Both the position numbers and the translations under genes were made by a program. This document shows, one piece after another, positions 1 through 7,251 of a DNA stretch of 20,838 bases. The first letter of the stretch is position 1, and every line of letters starts with the position of its first letter. The stretch lies in NCBI GenBank assembly GCA_039680225.1, contig JBDKTK010000271.1, positions 1 through 20,838 of the forward strand. Direction: 5' to 3'. The notes under the pieces were generated by a model. That model ran no database searches and was not told where the DNA came from. It saw only the letters and a list, made by a program, of their open reading frames with translations. Origin of the DNA: JBDKTK01 sp039680225 (GTDB lineage Bacteria > Desulfobacterota > Syntrophia > Syntrophales > UBA4778).

Positions 1-681
1 CCGGATTATCTTTCCAAAGCAGTATACGGCTTGCCGGAGCTTTACCGGGACAAGCTGAAATCCGCACAACTCGTAGCCAACCCGGGGTGCTACCCGACGA
101 GCATCATCCTCGGCCTCGCCCCCGCCCTCAAGAGCGGGCTCGTCGACCTCGCTTCCATAATCGCGGATTCGAAATCGGGCGTGAGCGGCGCCGGCCGGGA
201 GCCGAAGACGGGATCGCTGTTCTGCGAAGTGAACGAAGGCTTCAAGCCTTATAATATTCTCAAGCACAGGCACACCCCGGAAATCGAGCAGGAACTGAGC
301 GCCGCGGCCGGCTCGGATGTGCGGATAACTTTTACTCCCCACCTGCTGCCTGTTAACAGGGGCATTTTGAGCACAATCTATGCGGGACTGAAAAAAGGCA
401 TTACAACGAAGGACCTGCTGGACGTATATAATGAATTCTATGCAAAGGAGAAATTCGTCCAGGTGTTGAAAGAGGGCTCCTACCCGAATATCTCGTCTGT
501 CAAGGGCACCAACAATTGTCAGATCGGCCTGGCGGTCGACGCGGACCTCAGGAGGGCCGTCATAGTTTCCTCAATCGACAACCTTGTGAAAGGCGCGGCG
601 GGGCAGGCCGTCCAGAACATGAATATAATGTGCGGACTGGAGGAGTGCTCCGGTCTGGGCAACATTGCCCTGTTCCCCTGA
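1..681 (+). CDS. argC: N-acetyl-gamma-glutamyl-phosphate reductase, 5'-truncated by window edge
   Basis: Third enzyme of arginine biosynthesis: NADPH-dependent reduction of N-acetylglutamyl phosphate to the semialdehyde, in the cytoplasm. The frame is open from base 1, so the N-terminal NADP-binding Rossmann part lies outside the window. About 226 codons remain, consistent with the catalytic and C-terminal two thirds of a ~345-residue enzyme. Visible motifs are NPGCYPTS with the catalytic Cys codon at 88-90, SGVSGAGR, the HRHTPEIEQEL histidine region and FTPHLLPVNRG. The TTG at 31 is an internal codon, not a start. It ends 19 bp before cysS on the same strand, so the two may be co-transcribed. 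Identification rests on strong motif match to the family. Confidence 0.95.
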   Translation, partial: PDYLSKAVYGLPELYRDKLKSAQLVANPGCYPTSIILGLAPALKSGLVDLASIIADSKSGVSGAGREPKTGSLFCEVNEGFKPYNILKHRHTPEIEQELSAAAGSDVRITFTPHLLPVNRGILSTIYAGLKKGITTKDLLDVYNEFYAKEKFVQVLKEGSYPNISSVKGTNNCQIGLAVDADLRRAVIVSSIDNLVKGAAGQAVQNMNIMCGLEECSGLGNIALFP

Positions 682-700
682 TCTGTAAAGGAGACGGTTT

Positions 701-2161
701 ATGGCTGTAAAAGTTTACAACACATTGACAAGGCGCCGGGAGGACCTGGTCCCGATCGAAGAAGGCAAACTGGGGATGTACGTTTGCGGCATAACAGTTT
801 ACGACCTGTGCCATATAGGCCACGCCCGCTCCTCCGTCGTATTTGACACAATAACCAAATACCTGCGTTTCCGCGGCTACGACGTAACCTATGTTAAAAA
901 CTTCACCGACGTGGACGACAAGATCATCAACAAGGCCAATGCGGAACATGTCACGATCGCAGACATATCGGAAAAATTCATCATCGAGCACAACAGGGAC
1001 ATGGACGCACTTGGAGTGGCCAGGCCCACCATTGCGCCGAAAGCGACCGAAAACATTTCCGGCATGATCGAGCTTATCCGCAAACTCATCGACAAGGGAC
1101 TGGCATATGTCGTCGACGGTGGTGACGTCTATTACGCCGTGGATAAATTCAGGGGTTATGGAAAGCTTTCCGGAAGGAACATCGATGATATGATAGCCGG
1201 AGCGCGGGTCGAAGTGGGGGAGAAAAAAAGGAACCCCATGGATTTCGCGCTGTGGAAGGCCAGCAAAGAGAACGAGCCCTGGTGGGAAAGCCCCTGGGGG
1301 AAAGGCAGGCCGGGCTGGCACATTGAGTGCTCCGTTATGAGCCAGCGTTACCTCGGCACGACTTTCGATATCCATGGGGGCGGCGAGGACCTGATTTTCC
1401 CGCATCACGAAAACGAGATCGCCCAGTCCGAAGGCGCATCGGGACAGACCCTGGCGAAGTACTGGATCCACAACGGGTTCATAAAAATCAATTCCGAGAA
1501 AATGTCCAAGTCCCTTGGCAATGTCTTTTCCATCAGGGACATACTGGAGAAGTATCATCCCGAAGCGGTGCGGCTTTTCATCCTCCAGACGCATTACCGC
1601 AGCCCGATTGATTTTTCGGATGAATCGCTGTCCGAGGCGCGGGCCGGCATGGACCGTCTTTATGCGACTCTCAAATCAATCAAGGATGCCGTGTCCCAAA
1701 CCGGGTCTGCTGAAACCCAGGACGCCAAAGGAAATGAGCTTGTCGAGAAAATGTCCGGGCTGAAGGAAAAATTTACCGAGGCCATGGACGATGATTTCAA
1801 TTCGGCCCGGGCCATCGGGTATTTGTTTGACGGGGTCAGGACGATAAACGCTTATATAGCGGAACAGAAATCAGCCGTGAACAAGACGGCCCTGGTCCGC
1901 GGCCGGGAGATCCTGAAGGAACTGGGATTTGTGTTCGGGCTTTTCCTCGACGACCCGGACGATTATTTCCTGAAAGACCGCGACCGCGAGGCGCGCAAGC
2001 TGGGAATAGATATAGCTGAAGTGGAAAAGCTCATTCAGGAACGAAACCAGGCAAGGGCTGCCAGGGACTGGAAACGCGCTGACGAAATCCGCAATGCCCT
2101 GATCGCCAGAAAGGTGTCCATCAAGGATTCCGCCGCCGGCACGACCTGGAAGATAGACTGA
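701..2161 (+). CDS. cysS: Cysteinyl-tRNA synthetase
   Basis: Class I aminoacyl-tRNA synthetase charging tRNA-Cys, cytoplasmic. The 486-residue length is normal for the family. The start has an AAGGAG ribosome site 8-9 bases upstream. Visible motifs are CGITVYDLCHIGHAR, holding a zinc Cys (C29) and the HIGH signature (38-41), then GWHIECS and the HGGGEDLIFPHHENE zinc/active-site region, and KMSKS at 267-271. The C-terminal DALR-like helical region follows, with a final helical segment rich in Arg/Lys (ERNQARAARDWKRADEIR) typical of bacterial CysRS. It sits between argC and a small Cys-rich ORF, the latter starting only 7 bases after its stop. Confidence 0.97.
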   Translation: MAVKVYNTLTRRREDLVPIEEGKLGMYVCGITVYDLCHIGHARSSVVFDTITKYLRFRGYDVTYVKNFTDVDDKIINKANAEHVTIADISEKFIIEHNRDMDALGVARPTIAPKATENISGMIELIRKLIDKGLAYVVDGGDVYYAVDKFRGYGKLSGRNIDDMIAGARVEVGEKKRNPMDFALWKASKENEPWWESPWGKGRPGWHIECSVMSQRYLGTTFDIHGGGEDLIFPHHENEIAQSEGASGQTLAKYWIHNGFIKINSEKMSKSLGNVFSIRDILEKYHPEAVRLFILQTHYRSPIDFSDESLSEARAGMDRLYATLKSIKDAVSQTGSAETQDAKGNELVEKMSGLKEKFTEAMDDDFNSARAIGYLFDGVRTINAYIAEQKSAVNKTALVRGREILKELGFVFGLFLDDPDDYFLKDRDREARKLGIDIAEVEKLIQERNQARAARDWKRADEIRNALIARKVSIKDSAAGTTWKID

Positions 2162-2168
2162 TCGGGAA

Positions 2169-2456
2169 ATGATAACCGGCGCATATCGGGAATCCAGGAC
2201 CTGCGTGGGCTGCGGCTATTGCTGCATCAAGGGGACCTGCACCTTCGGCCGCTACCGCCACCCCGGCTCCGTGGGCAAAAGGTGCCCGGAACTTTTCTGG
2301 AACGGCAAAAGGTACATCTGCCGGATGATGGACCTGCCGGGCATGGGCGATTTCTATCGCGACCAGCTGCAGGTCGGAGACGGCTGTGCCTCTTACCTGA
2401 ACCCCTGGAGGGCCGAGGTCAGGGAAAGGGGCGAAGACGAAATCCCCCCCGAATAA
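2169..2456 (+). CDS. Small cysteine-rich protein, possibly YkgJ-like metal-binding
   Basis: A 95-residue protein with eight cysteines: C12, C15, C18, C19, C24, C39, C51 and C73. The leading CVGCGYCC block (CxxCxxCC) resembles the opening motif of the YkgJ-type (UPF0153) putative zinc- or iron-chelating family. The usual later P-x-x-C-R-x-F-P element is not clear, so membership is tentative. No signal peptide or membrane segment is seen. It starts 7 bases after the cysS stop with only a close GGGAA upstream, so translation may be coupled to cysS. A bidirectional hairpin terminator starts right after its stop. Function is unknown. A related cysteine pattern occurs in the protein at 14825-15367. 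Confidence 0.75.
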   Translation: MITGAYRESRTCVGCGYCCIKGTCTFGRYRHPGSVGKRCPELFWNGKRYICRMMDLPGMGDFYRDQLQVGDGCASYLNPWRAEVRERGEDEIPPE

Positions 2457-2490
2457 AAAAGCGGCTTTCAAATGTGAAAGCCGCTTTCGT
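2455..2490. terminator. Bidirectional rho-independent terminator
   Basis: A perfect 10-bp stem, GCGGCTTTCA (2461-2470) pairing with TGAAAGCCGC (2475-2484), has a 4-base AATG loop. It is preceded by six A's and followed by TTTCGTTT. It therefore works as an intrinsic terminator in both directions, ending the argC-cysS-2169 unit on plus and the fix/etf operon on minus. Confidence 0.92.
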
Positions 2491-2504
2491 TTGCCTGTTT
2501 CTGT

Positions 2505-3446
2505 TTATCCCTTCAGTTCCTTAATGATCTTCGGCAGCGCGTCATAGAGATCGCCGATGATTCCCATATCCGCCACGCCAAAAATGGGCGCGTTCTCGTC
2601 CTTGTTGATTGCAGCGATGACCCTCGCGTTGCGGATGCCCGTCACGTGCTGGACTTGTCCGGATACGCCGACCCCTATATACAGCTCCGGTTTCACCTGG
2701 ACGCCGGAAAGGCCGATGCACAGCTCTTCAGGGAGCCATTTCATTTCCTCCGAGATCGGCCGCGTGCAGGCAATCTCGCCGCCGAGCAGATTGGCAAGCT
2801 CTTTTGCCATGGCGAGGTCCTCCTGTTTTTCGAATCCCCGTCCCACGGAAACGATCACCCTGGATTCGGTGATATTGCGCGCGGCTTTTTCCTTCGCTTT
2901 CTTTTCCAGGATTTTCACGGGAGATGCCGGGGGACCCGGCAGTTCGCTAACAGAACCCTTCCGCCCCGGCGCGGGCACGGCGGCGTTGAAGGCGCCCGGC
3001 ATGATTGTGGCCATAACGGGCCGGCATTCGCAAACGACTTTCTGCACGGCCGCTCCCCCATACGCAAGCCGCTCCATGACAACATCTTTCACTTCCAGCT
3101 TCAAACCTATGCAATTGCTGCACAGTCCCGCTTCCAGCCTGTTGGCGATCCGCGCGGCAAAATCCTTGCAGGCGGAAATCGCCGGAAGCAGGAAAATATC
3201 CGGGTCGTTTTTCCCGGCAGCTTCGGAGATTACCGGGACATACGAATCGAGCGCCTGGTCCGCGGCAAGCGCAGGCATGTACATGATCTCGTCAGCGCCG
3301 CAGTCCAGCAGCTCCTGTTCATCCTGGCCGCCTTTGAATACCAGGGCTGATACTTTTGTGTCCAATCCATCGGCCAGGGAGCGCGCTATGGAAAGCAGCT
3401 CCAGCGCCTGGCCCCTGTTTTCCGCAAATATCCAGATTCCGGCCAT
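2505..3446 (-). CDS. etfA: Electron transfer flavoprotein alpha subunit, FixB/YdiR type
   Basis: Large FAD-binding subunit of an ETF, cytoplasmic, paired with the beta subunit encoded 10 bp upstream. The 313-residue length fits the family. The N-terminal domain (about 1-180) contains a LAYGGAAVQKV block followed by a region resembling the E. coli FixB segment. The C-terminal FAD domain shows VIVSVGRG, GEIACTRPISEE, KPELYIGVGVSGQVQH, AINKDENAPIF and ADMGIIGDL, the classical ETF-alpha signature. AAGGATAAATCA precedes the ATG. As last gene of the operon it runs into the shared terminator. Similarity from memory is closer to FixB/YdiR than to housekeeping EtfA. Whether it supports electron bifurcation cannot be told by eye. 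Confidence 0.93.
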   Translation of the reverse strand: MAGIWIFAENRGQALELLSIARSLADGLDTKVSALVFKGGQDEQELLDCGADEIMYMPALAADQALDSYVPVISEAAGKNDPDIFLLPAISACKDFAARIANRLEAGLCSNCIGLKLEVKDVVMERLAYGGAAVQKVVCECRPVMATIMPGAFNAAVPAPGRKGSVSELPGPPASPVKILEKKAKEKAARNITESRVIVSVGRGFEKQEDLAMAKELANLLGGEIACTRPISEEMKWLPEELCIGLSGVQVKPELYIGVGVSGQVQHVTGIRNARVIAAINKDENAPIFGVADMGIIGDLYDALPKIIKELKG

Positions 3447-3456
3447 TGATTTATCC

Positions 3457-4212
3457 TTAAATGCTCTTGCGCAATGCGTTTACAAACTCTTTGATCCCCG
3501 CCGCATCGCTTCCGAATTTCACGCAATTCCTTTCCATTCCGGCGGCGGCCATCCCGGTCACCCGCAATTTCACTCCTGCCGGAGGGCCGAGTTCTTCCAG
3601 GCCCACGTTGATAACCGTTTTCCTGGAGGCCATGAGCGTATCCCTGACGCCGGGTATCCGGGGCGTGTTTATTTCCGGCAGGACCGTTACCAGCGCGGGC
3701 AGGGGCGCCTCGACGATTTCGGTCACATCCTCGGCCTTGCGCTCCGCGATTATTTTGCCGTCCTTTATTTCCAGTTTCTGGACGAACGAAATGCCGGGGA
3801 TGCCGAGGGAATCGGCGAGCCGCGGGCCCACCTGCTGGGCGTAAAGGTCGCTGGAGCCTTCACCGCAGATGATAAGATCGAATTGAAGTTTTGACCGGAT
3901 TGCATTTCCCAGAATGGCGACCGTCTGCGAGGGCTCGAGGTCCCGGAAAGAGGCGTCCGCGGCGAAACACGCCTCGTCGCAGCCGCGGGAAAGGGCGTCC
4001 TTGACCCCCTTCGACGACTCGGGCACGCCGGCAGTCAAGGCGGTTACCTTTCCTCCGTGCGCCTCCCTGAGGCGTACCGCCTCTTCGATTGCATTGCGGT
4101 CATATTCGCCGATCTTGTAATCGACCGTTGAAAAATCCAGGCCCCCGGAAGGCGTCTTCCTTATATAAGCCTCATCTATGACCCATTTGTAGCACGCAAT
4201 GATGTTGAGCAT
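3457..4212 (-). CDS. etfB: Electron transfer flavoprotein beta subunit, FixA/YdiQ type
   Basis: ETF beta subunit, 251 residues, partner of the alpha subunit downstream. The motif GEGSSDLYAQQVGPRLA closely matches what I recall for E. coli FixA and YdiQ (GDGSSDLYAQQVG). It is followed by KIIAERKAEDVTEIVEAPLP and EINTPRIPGVRDTLMA, the ETF-beta signature region. The ATG has an AAAGGT Shine-Dalgarno about 5 bases upstream. A 112-bp gap with two strong stem-loops separates it from the acyl-CoA dehydrogenase gene upstream, while only 10 bp separate it from etfA. FixA-type ETFs accept electrons from a dedicated acyl-CoA dehydrogenase or donate to one, and some bifurcate electrons from NADH. Which applies here is inference. 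Confidence 0.93.
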   Translation of the reverse strand: MLNIIACYKWVIDEAYIRKTPSGGLDFSTVDYKIGEYDRNAIEEAVRLREAHGGKVTALTAGVPESSKGVKDALSRGCDEACFAADASFRDLEPSQTVAILGNAIRSKLQFDLIICGEGSSDLYAQQVGPRLADSLGIPGISFVQKLEIKDGKIIAERKAEDVTEIVEAPLPALVTVLPEINTPRIPGVRDTLMASRKTVINVGLEELGPPAGVKLRVTGMAAAGMERNCVKFGSDAAGIKEFVNALRKSI

Positions 4213-4240
4213 ATGTTACCTTTCCCACCTCTCATCAAGG

Positions 4241-4316
4241 GGCGGTCACTGGGCCCGTCAAGTGACCGCCTCAATGACAAATGACCGGCGCTCGTTTGGA
4301 CAAGCTCAACGAGCGC
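4241..4316 (-). other. Two stem-loops between acd and etfB
   Basis: Read on either strand, 4241-4250 and 4261-4270 form a perfect 10-bp stem (GGCGGTCACT/AGTGACCGCC) with a 10-base loop. 4288-4296 and 4308-4316 form a 9-bp stem (GCGCTCGTT/AACGAGCGC). On the minus (transcribed) strand neither is followed by a U-tract, so they are not typical terminators of the operon. On plus, the second is followed by TTTTCTCTTT. Likely roles are mRNA stabilisation or processing between acd and etfB, or a weak terminator for antisense transcription. Confidence 0.6.
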
Positions 4317-4324
4317 TTTTCTCT

Positions 4325-5464
4325 TTAGCGCAGCACGTTTCCTGAAATGACCAGGCGCTGCGCCTCCGACGTCCCTTCGTAAATCTCGGTGATCTTCGCA
4401 TCGCGCATGAGGCGCTCGACCTTCTGGCCTTTAATGTAGCCGTAACCGCCGTGGATCTGGACGGCCTTGATCGTATGCTGCATTGCGGCTTCCGCGCCGA
4501 AGAGCTTGGCCATCGAGGCCTCTTTCGAGAAGGGCTTCTTCTGGTCCTTGAGCCAGGCCGCGTAATAGGTCAGGAAGCGGGCCGCCGCAAGGTCGGTCGC
4601 CATGTTGGCGATCATCCAGGAGATGGCTTCCTGCCTGGCGATGGGCTGGCTGAACTGGACGCGTTCCTTGGAATATTTGATTGACTCATCCAGGGCGGCC
4701 TGGATGATCCCCACGCACTGGGCGGCAATGCCGACACGCCCATGATCGAAGCCGTTCATGGCAATGGACAGTCCCTGGCCGGGCTGACCTAAAACGTTTT
4801 CTTTGGGGACGCGGCAGTCCTTGAATACAACTTCGGAAGTTTGAGATGACCTCAGTCCCATTTTGTTGAAATGTTCCCCGGATTTCATGCCTGGAGTTCC
4901 CCTGGGAACGATGAAACAAGTCATCCCCTTCCCGCGCGCAGCCTTATCTGTCCATGCAAAAACCAAATAAGTACCGCCTGTCGGGCCATTCGAAATGAAA
5001 GTTTTTGTCCCGTTTATCACATAATCATTCCCATCGAGTACGGCGGTACTCGAAGCTGACATGACATCGGTGCCCGCGCCCGGCTCGGTCAGGACCAAGG
5101 CGCCCAGATTCTCACCTTTAGCCAGGGGTATCAGGTATTTCTTTTTCTGCTCCTCAGTGCCGTACAGGTTTATCAGCATGCAGGCGATCCCTACGTGAAT
5201 GGAAACGGTAAACCCTGTCGAAGAGCATGAGCGGGAAAGCTCTTCCACCACGATTGCGTTGGTTAGATAATCGGACCCGGAGCCCCCGTATTCCGCGGGG
5301 ATCGGTATGCCCATCCAGCCGCCTTCGCCAAGCTTCTTGAACAACTCGGCGGGATGCCGGCTGTTCTCGTCAATTTCCGCTGCGATGGGGTCGACATTCT
5401 TTTCCGCGAATTCCCTGATGTTCTTGCGAATCAATTCCTGCTCTTCAGTCAATGCAAAATTCAT
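4325..5464 (-). CDS. Acyl-CoA dehydrogenase
   Basis: FAD-dependent dehydrogenase (or, with a FixABCX partner, enoyl-CoA reductase) acting at the C2-C3 bond of an acyl-CoA thioester. At 379 residues it is the standard short-chain size. The N-terminal helical domain (MNFALTEEQELIRKNIREFA) is followed by the FAD/substrate signature LTEPGAGTDVMS and NGTKTFISNG. The C-terminal helical domain has QIHGGYGYIKGQKVERLMRD and YEGTSEAQR, placing the catalytic base at Glu363. A strong AAGGAGGGG site lies 5' of the ATG. It sits between fixX (62 bp upstream) and etfB in one operon, analogous to caiA or ydiO-type genes next to fixABCX-like sets. Substrate chain length cannot be inferred from visible residues. 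Confidence 0.95.
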   Translation of the reverse strand: MNFALTEEQELIRKNIREFAEKNVDPIAAEIDENSRHPAELFKKLGEGGWMGIPIPAEYGGSGSDYLTNAIVVEELSRSCSSTGFTVSIHVGIACMLINLYGTEEQKKKYLIPLAKGENLGALVLTEPGAGTDVMSASSTAVLDGNDYVINGTKTFISNGPTGGTYLVFAWTDKAARGKGMTCFIVPRGTPGMKSGEHFNKMGLRSSQTSEVVFKDCRVPKENVLGQPGQGLSIAMNGFDHGRVGIAAQCVGIIQAALDESIKYSKERVQFSQPIARQEAISWMIANMATDLAAARFLTYYAAWLKDQKKPFSKEASMAKLFGAEAAMQHTIKAVQIHGGYGYIKGQKVERLMRDAKITEIYEGTSEAQRLVISGNVLR

Positions 5465-5526
5465 GGTTCCCCTCCTTGAGTTTTTTCAGGAAAAATTTTC
5501 CAATCAAGTTTCATAGCTGTTTGAAA

Positions 5527-5811
5527 TCAACCGAAACGGAACTGCACGCCGGTCCCGCCTTCCGGATAATTCCAGTCCAGGACAGCCGCGCCGCAGGCGA
5601 TCAGGCATGTCCCGCATTCCACGCATCCGTCGATATTGAGCGTGACTTCCCCGTTTTCATTGAGGCTGTAGCAGCCCGCAGGGCAAAGCCTCACTGCGGG
5701 CCTGAGGCGCGGGTCTTTTTCCAGGCCGGGCCTGATCTTGATGTGCGCCTCTTTGCCCGGTTTGAAAACGTTAATCCCCAGTTTGACGGTCAGCGCCGCT
5801 TTGTCGCTCAT
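5527..5811 (-). CDS. fixX: FixX-type ferredoxin-like protein
   Basis: A 94-residue Fe-S protein acting with FixC as the electron outlet of the ETF. It shows CPAGCY (C43, C47), then DGCVECGTCLIAC (C63, C66, C69, C73), and ends WNYPEGGTGVQFRFG, the diagnostic FixX tail shared with the C-terminal cluster domain of ETF-ubiquinone oxidoreductase. Its ATG overlaps the fixC stop by 4 bases (ATGA), so translation is coupled and the two proteins probably form a stoichiometric complex. In mitochondrial ETF-QO the same two modules are one polypeptide. The family is expected to bind one [4Fe-4S] cluster. Confidence 0.94.
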   Translation of the reverse strand: MSDKAALTVKLGINVFKPGKEAHIKIRPGLEKDPRLRPAVRLCPAGCYSLNENGEVTLNIDGCVECGTCLIACGAAVLDWNYPEGGTGVQFRFG

Positions 5812-7088
5812 ATCTTTCTGAAGCTCCCCAAGTCTTTAAGAATGGACCATATTTCCCCGGCGGTCATGTGTTTTTTTACAGCGGGGAAAATATTCTCCTT
5901 GGGCCCTGCCGGAACCATATAAATCTCGCGCATGATTGAGCCCAGCAATTCGGGATAATAATTGAACAGACGGGGGTTCTCCAGTACATGCGGGGCGTTG
6001 CGGAAATTACGGAAGTCCTTCAGGACAAAACTTTCCTCAAGCAAGTCCTGGTAGTGCTTCAAAACATCGGCATCAAATCTGCCGGTCTCCCTTGCCTTCA
6101 AAAACGCCCGGGCCGCGTAATGCCCCGATGCCAGGGCGTACTCCATGCCGCGGACGGTGAAACCGCTGTTAAGCGCAAACCCCGCGGAATCGCCGGCAAC
6201 CATGATCCCGTTTCCGTACAATTTGCTCAGGCCGTCATAGCCCCCCTCGGGAATGACATGGGCGGAGTACTCGAGAAGCGAGCCGCCTTCTATCAGGCAG
6301 GAGATTTCCGGACGGTTTTTAAATTTATCGAGCAGGTCCGGCACATCGATTTCCGCGCTTTCCGCAGAATCCCTGATGCCGATCACGAGGCCCAGACTGA
6401 TGCTTTCCCGGTTCGTGTAAAGAAAGCCTCCGCCGAATTTTCCCGAGGTCGCTTCACCGATGAACAGGCGCGCGGCGCCTTCGCCGTCATTGACGCCGAA
6501 ACGCGAATTTATAATTGCGGGCTCCAGCGCAATGACCTCCTTGAGACCCACTGCGTAATTCTGTGTTTTAGGCGGGCCGCTCAGGCCCGCTTTCCGCGGA
6601 ATGATGGAAAGTGCTCCGTCGCAGGCGATCACGGCGCTGCTGCGCAGTTCGTCGCCTCCCGCCAGGACGCCGCAAACCTTACCGTCTTCAATTATGAGGT
6701 CGTCGACTTTGACTTTCGGCAGCAGCATGGCGCCCCGGGACTCGGCCTGCTCCGCAAACCACCTGTCGAATTTGGAACGGACAATACTGTAACTCTGGCG
6801 GGAATTGCGGATGTCGCTGCCGGAATAATCAATTGTGACGGAATCGGTCGCAGACATGACCGAGACGCCTTCGCGGACGATGCACCTCTCGAGGGGGGCC
6901 GCTTCCCACAGCCCGGGGAACAGGCCGCGGACGGGATTCAGATAAATCCTGCCGCCGGTTACATTTTTGGAACCGGGGTAATCGCCGCGCTCAAGGACCA
7001 GGACCTCTACGCCCTCCGATGCCAGTGTGCAAGCGGCTGCGATACCGGCCAGCCCGGCCCCGATTATGATGGCATCGAACTTCTCCAT
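5808..7088 (-). CDS. fixC: FixC-type ETF:quinone oxidoreductase flavoprotein
   Basis: FAD-containing, peripherally membrane-associated oxidoreductase that exchanges electrons between ETF and the quinone pool. The 426-residue product (E. coli FixC is about the same) begins at ATG 7088 with GGAAAAGGGG upstream. The open frame extends another 60 codons to 7268, but that part overlaps the divergent gene and does not look like the family. Motifs are the GxGxxG dinucleotide fold (G10-A-G12-L-A-G15), an LERGDYPGSKNVTGGRIY block, and MVAGDSAGFALNSGFTVRGMEYALASG, the conserved FAD/quinone region. It is first gene of the minus-strand operon and overlaps fixX by 4 bases. A conserved fixC domain plus a separate fixX is the bacterial split form of ETF-QO. 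Confidence 0.93.
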   Translation of the reverse strand: MEKFDAIIIGAGLAGIAAACTLASEGVEVLVLERGDYPGSKNVTGGRIYLNPVRGLFPGLWEAAPLERCIVREGVSVMSATDSVTIDYSGSDIRNSRQSYSIVRSKFDRWFAEQAESRGAMLLPKVKVDDLIIEDGKVCGVLAGGDELRSSAVIACDGALSIIPRKAGLSGPPKTQNYAVGLKEVIALEPAIINSRFGVNDGEGAARLFIGEATSGKFGGGFLYTNRESISLGLVIGIRDSAESAEIDVPDLLDKFKNRPEISCLIEGGSLLEYSAHVIPEGGYDGLSKLYGNGIMVAGDSAGFALNSGFTVRGMEYALASGHYAARAFLKARETGRFDADVLKHYQDLLEESFVLKDFRNFRNAPHVLENPRLFNYYPELLGSIMREIYMVPAGPKENIFPAVKKHMTAGEIWSILKDLGSFRKI

Positions 7089-7133
7089 TGCGGCCCCTTT
7101 TCCTTTGTGACCCGAAAGAAATACAATTTTTCC

Positions 7134-7144
7134 GTGCTTAGCAC
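7134..7144. promoter_or_regulatory. Palindrome in the fixC divergent intergenic region
   Basis: GTGCT-T-AGCAC is a perfect 5-bp inverted repeat centred on one base, 46 bp upstream of the fixC ATG and about 108 bp from the divergent gene. It lies between weak candidate promoter elements. A binding site for a small dimeric regulator is possible. The element is short and may be chance. Confidence 0.25.
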
Positions 7145-7181
7145 AACAATAAATCGCCTCGATTGCCTCAAGCTTTGCCTG

Positions 7182-7210
7182 TTGACAAGCTCTGCCGGGA
7201 CGGTTAAGGT
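7182..7210 (+). promoter_or_regulatory. Candidate sigma70-type promoter for the Fe-S protein gene
   Basis: A perfect -35 hexamer TTGACA (7182-7187) is followed after 17 bp by TAAGGT (7205-7210), a poor -10 matching 3 of 6 positions. It is correctly placed upstream of the ATG at 7252, giving a leader of about 35 bases. The weak -10 suggests activator dependence, if it is real. Confidence 0.35.
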
Positions 7211-7251
7211 TTTTGCCGCCTGAAACTGAAACCCGGCCGAAAGGGGTTTTT

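Noticed and set aside
560..1594. Long minus-strand frame opposite cysS (344 codons)
   Set aside because: It is the complement of a well-supported cysS gene, has no recognisable motif and no ribosome site. Long antisense frames are common at this GC and codon bias.
2557..3894. Long plus-strand frame (445 codons) opposite etfA/etfB
   Set aside because: It crosses the etfA-etfB junction on the opposite strand, is low-complexity in Ser/Ala/Pro, and shows no domain pattern.
5988..7223. Long plus-strand frame (411 codons) opposite fixC
   Set aside because: Shadow of fixC, with no family resemblance and no Shine-Dalgarno.
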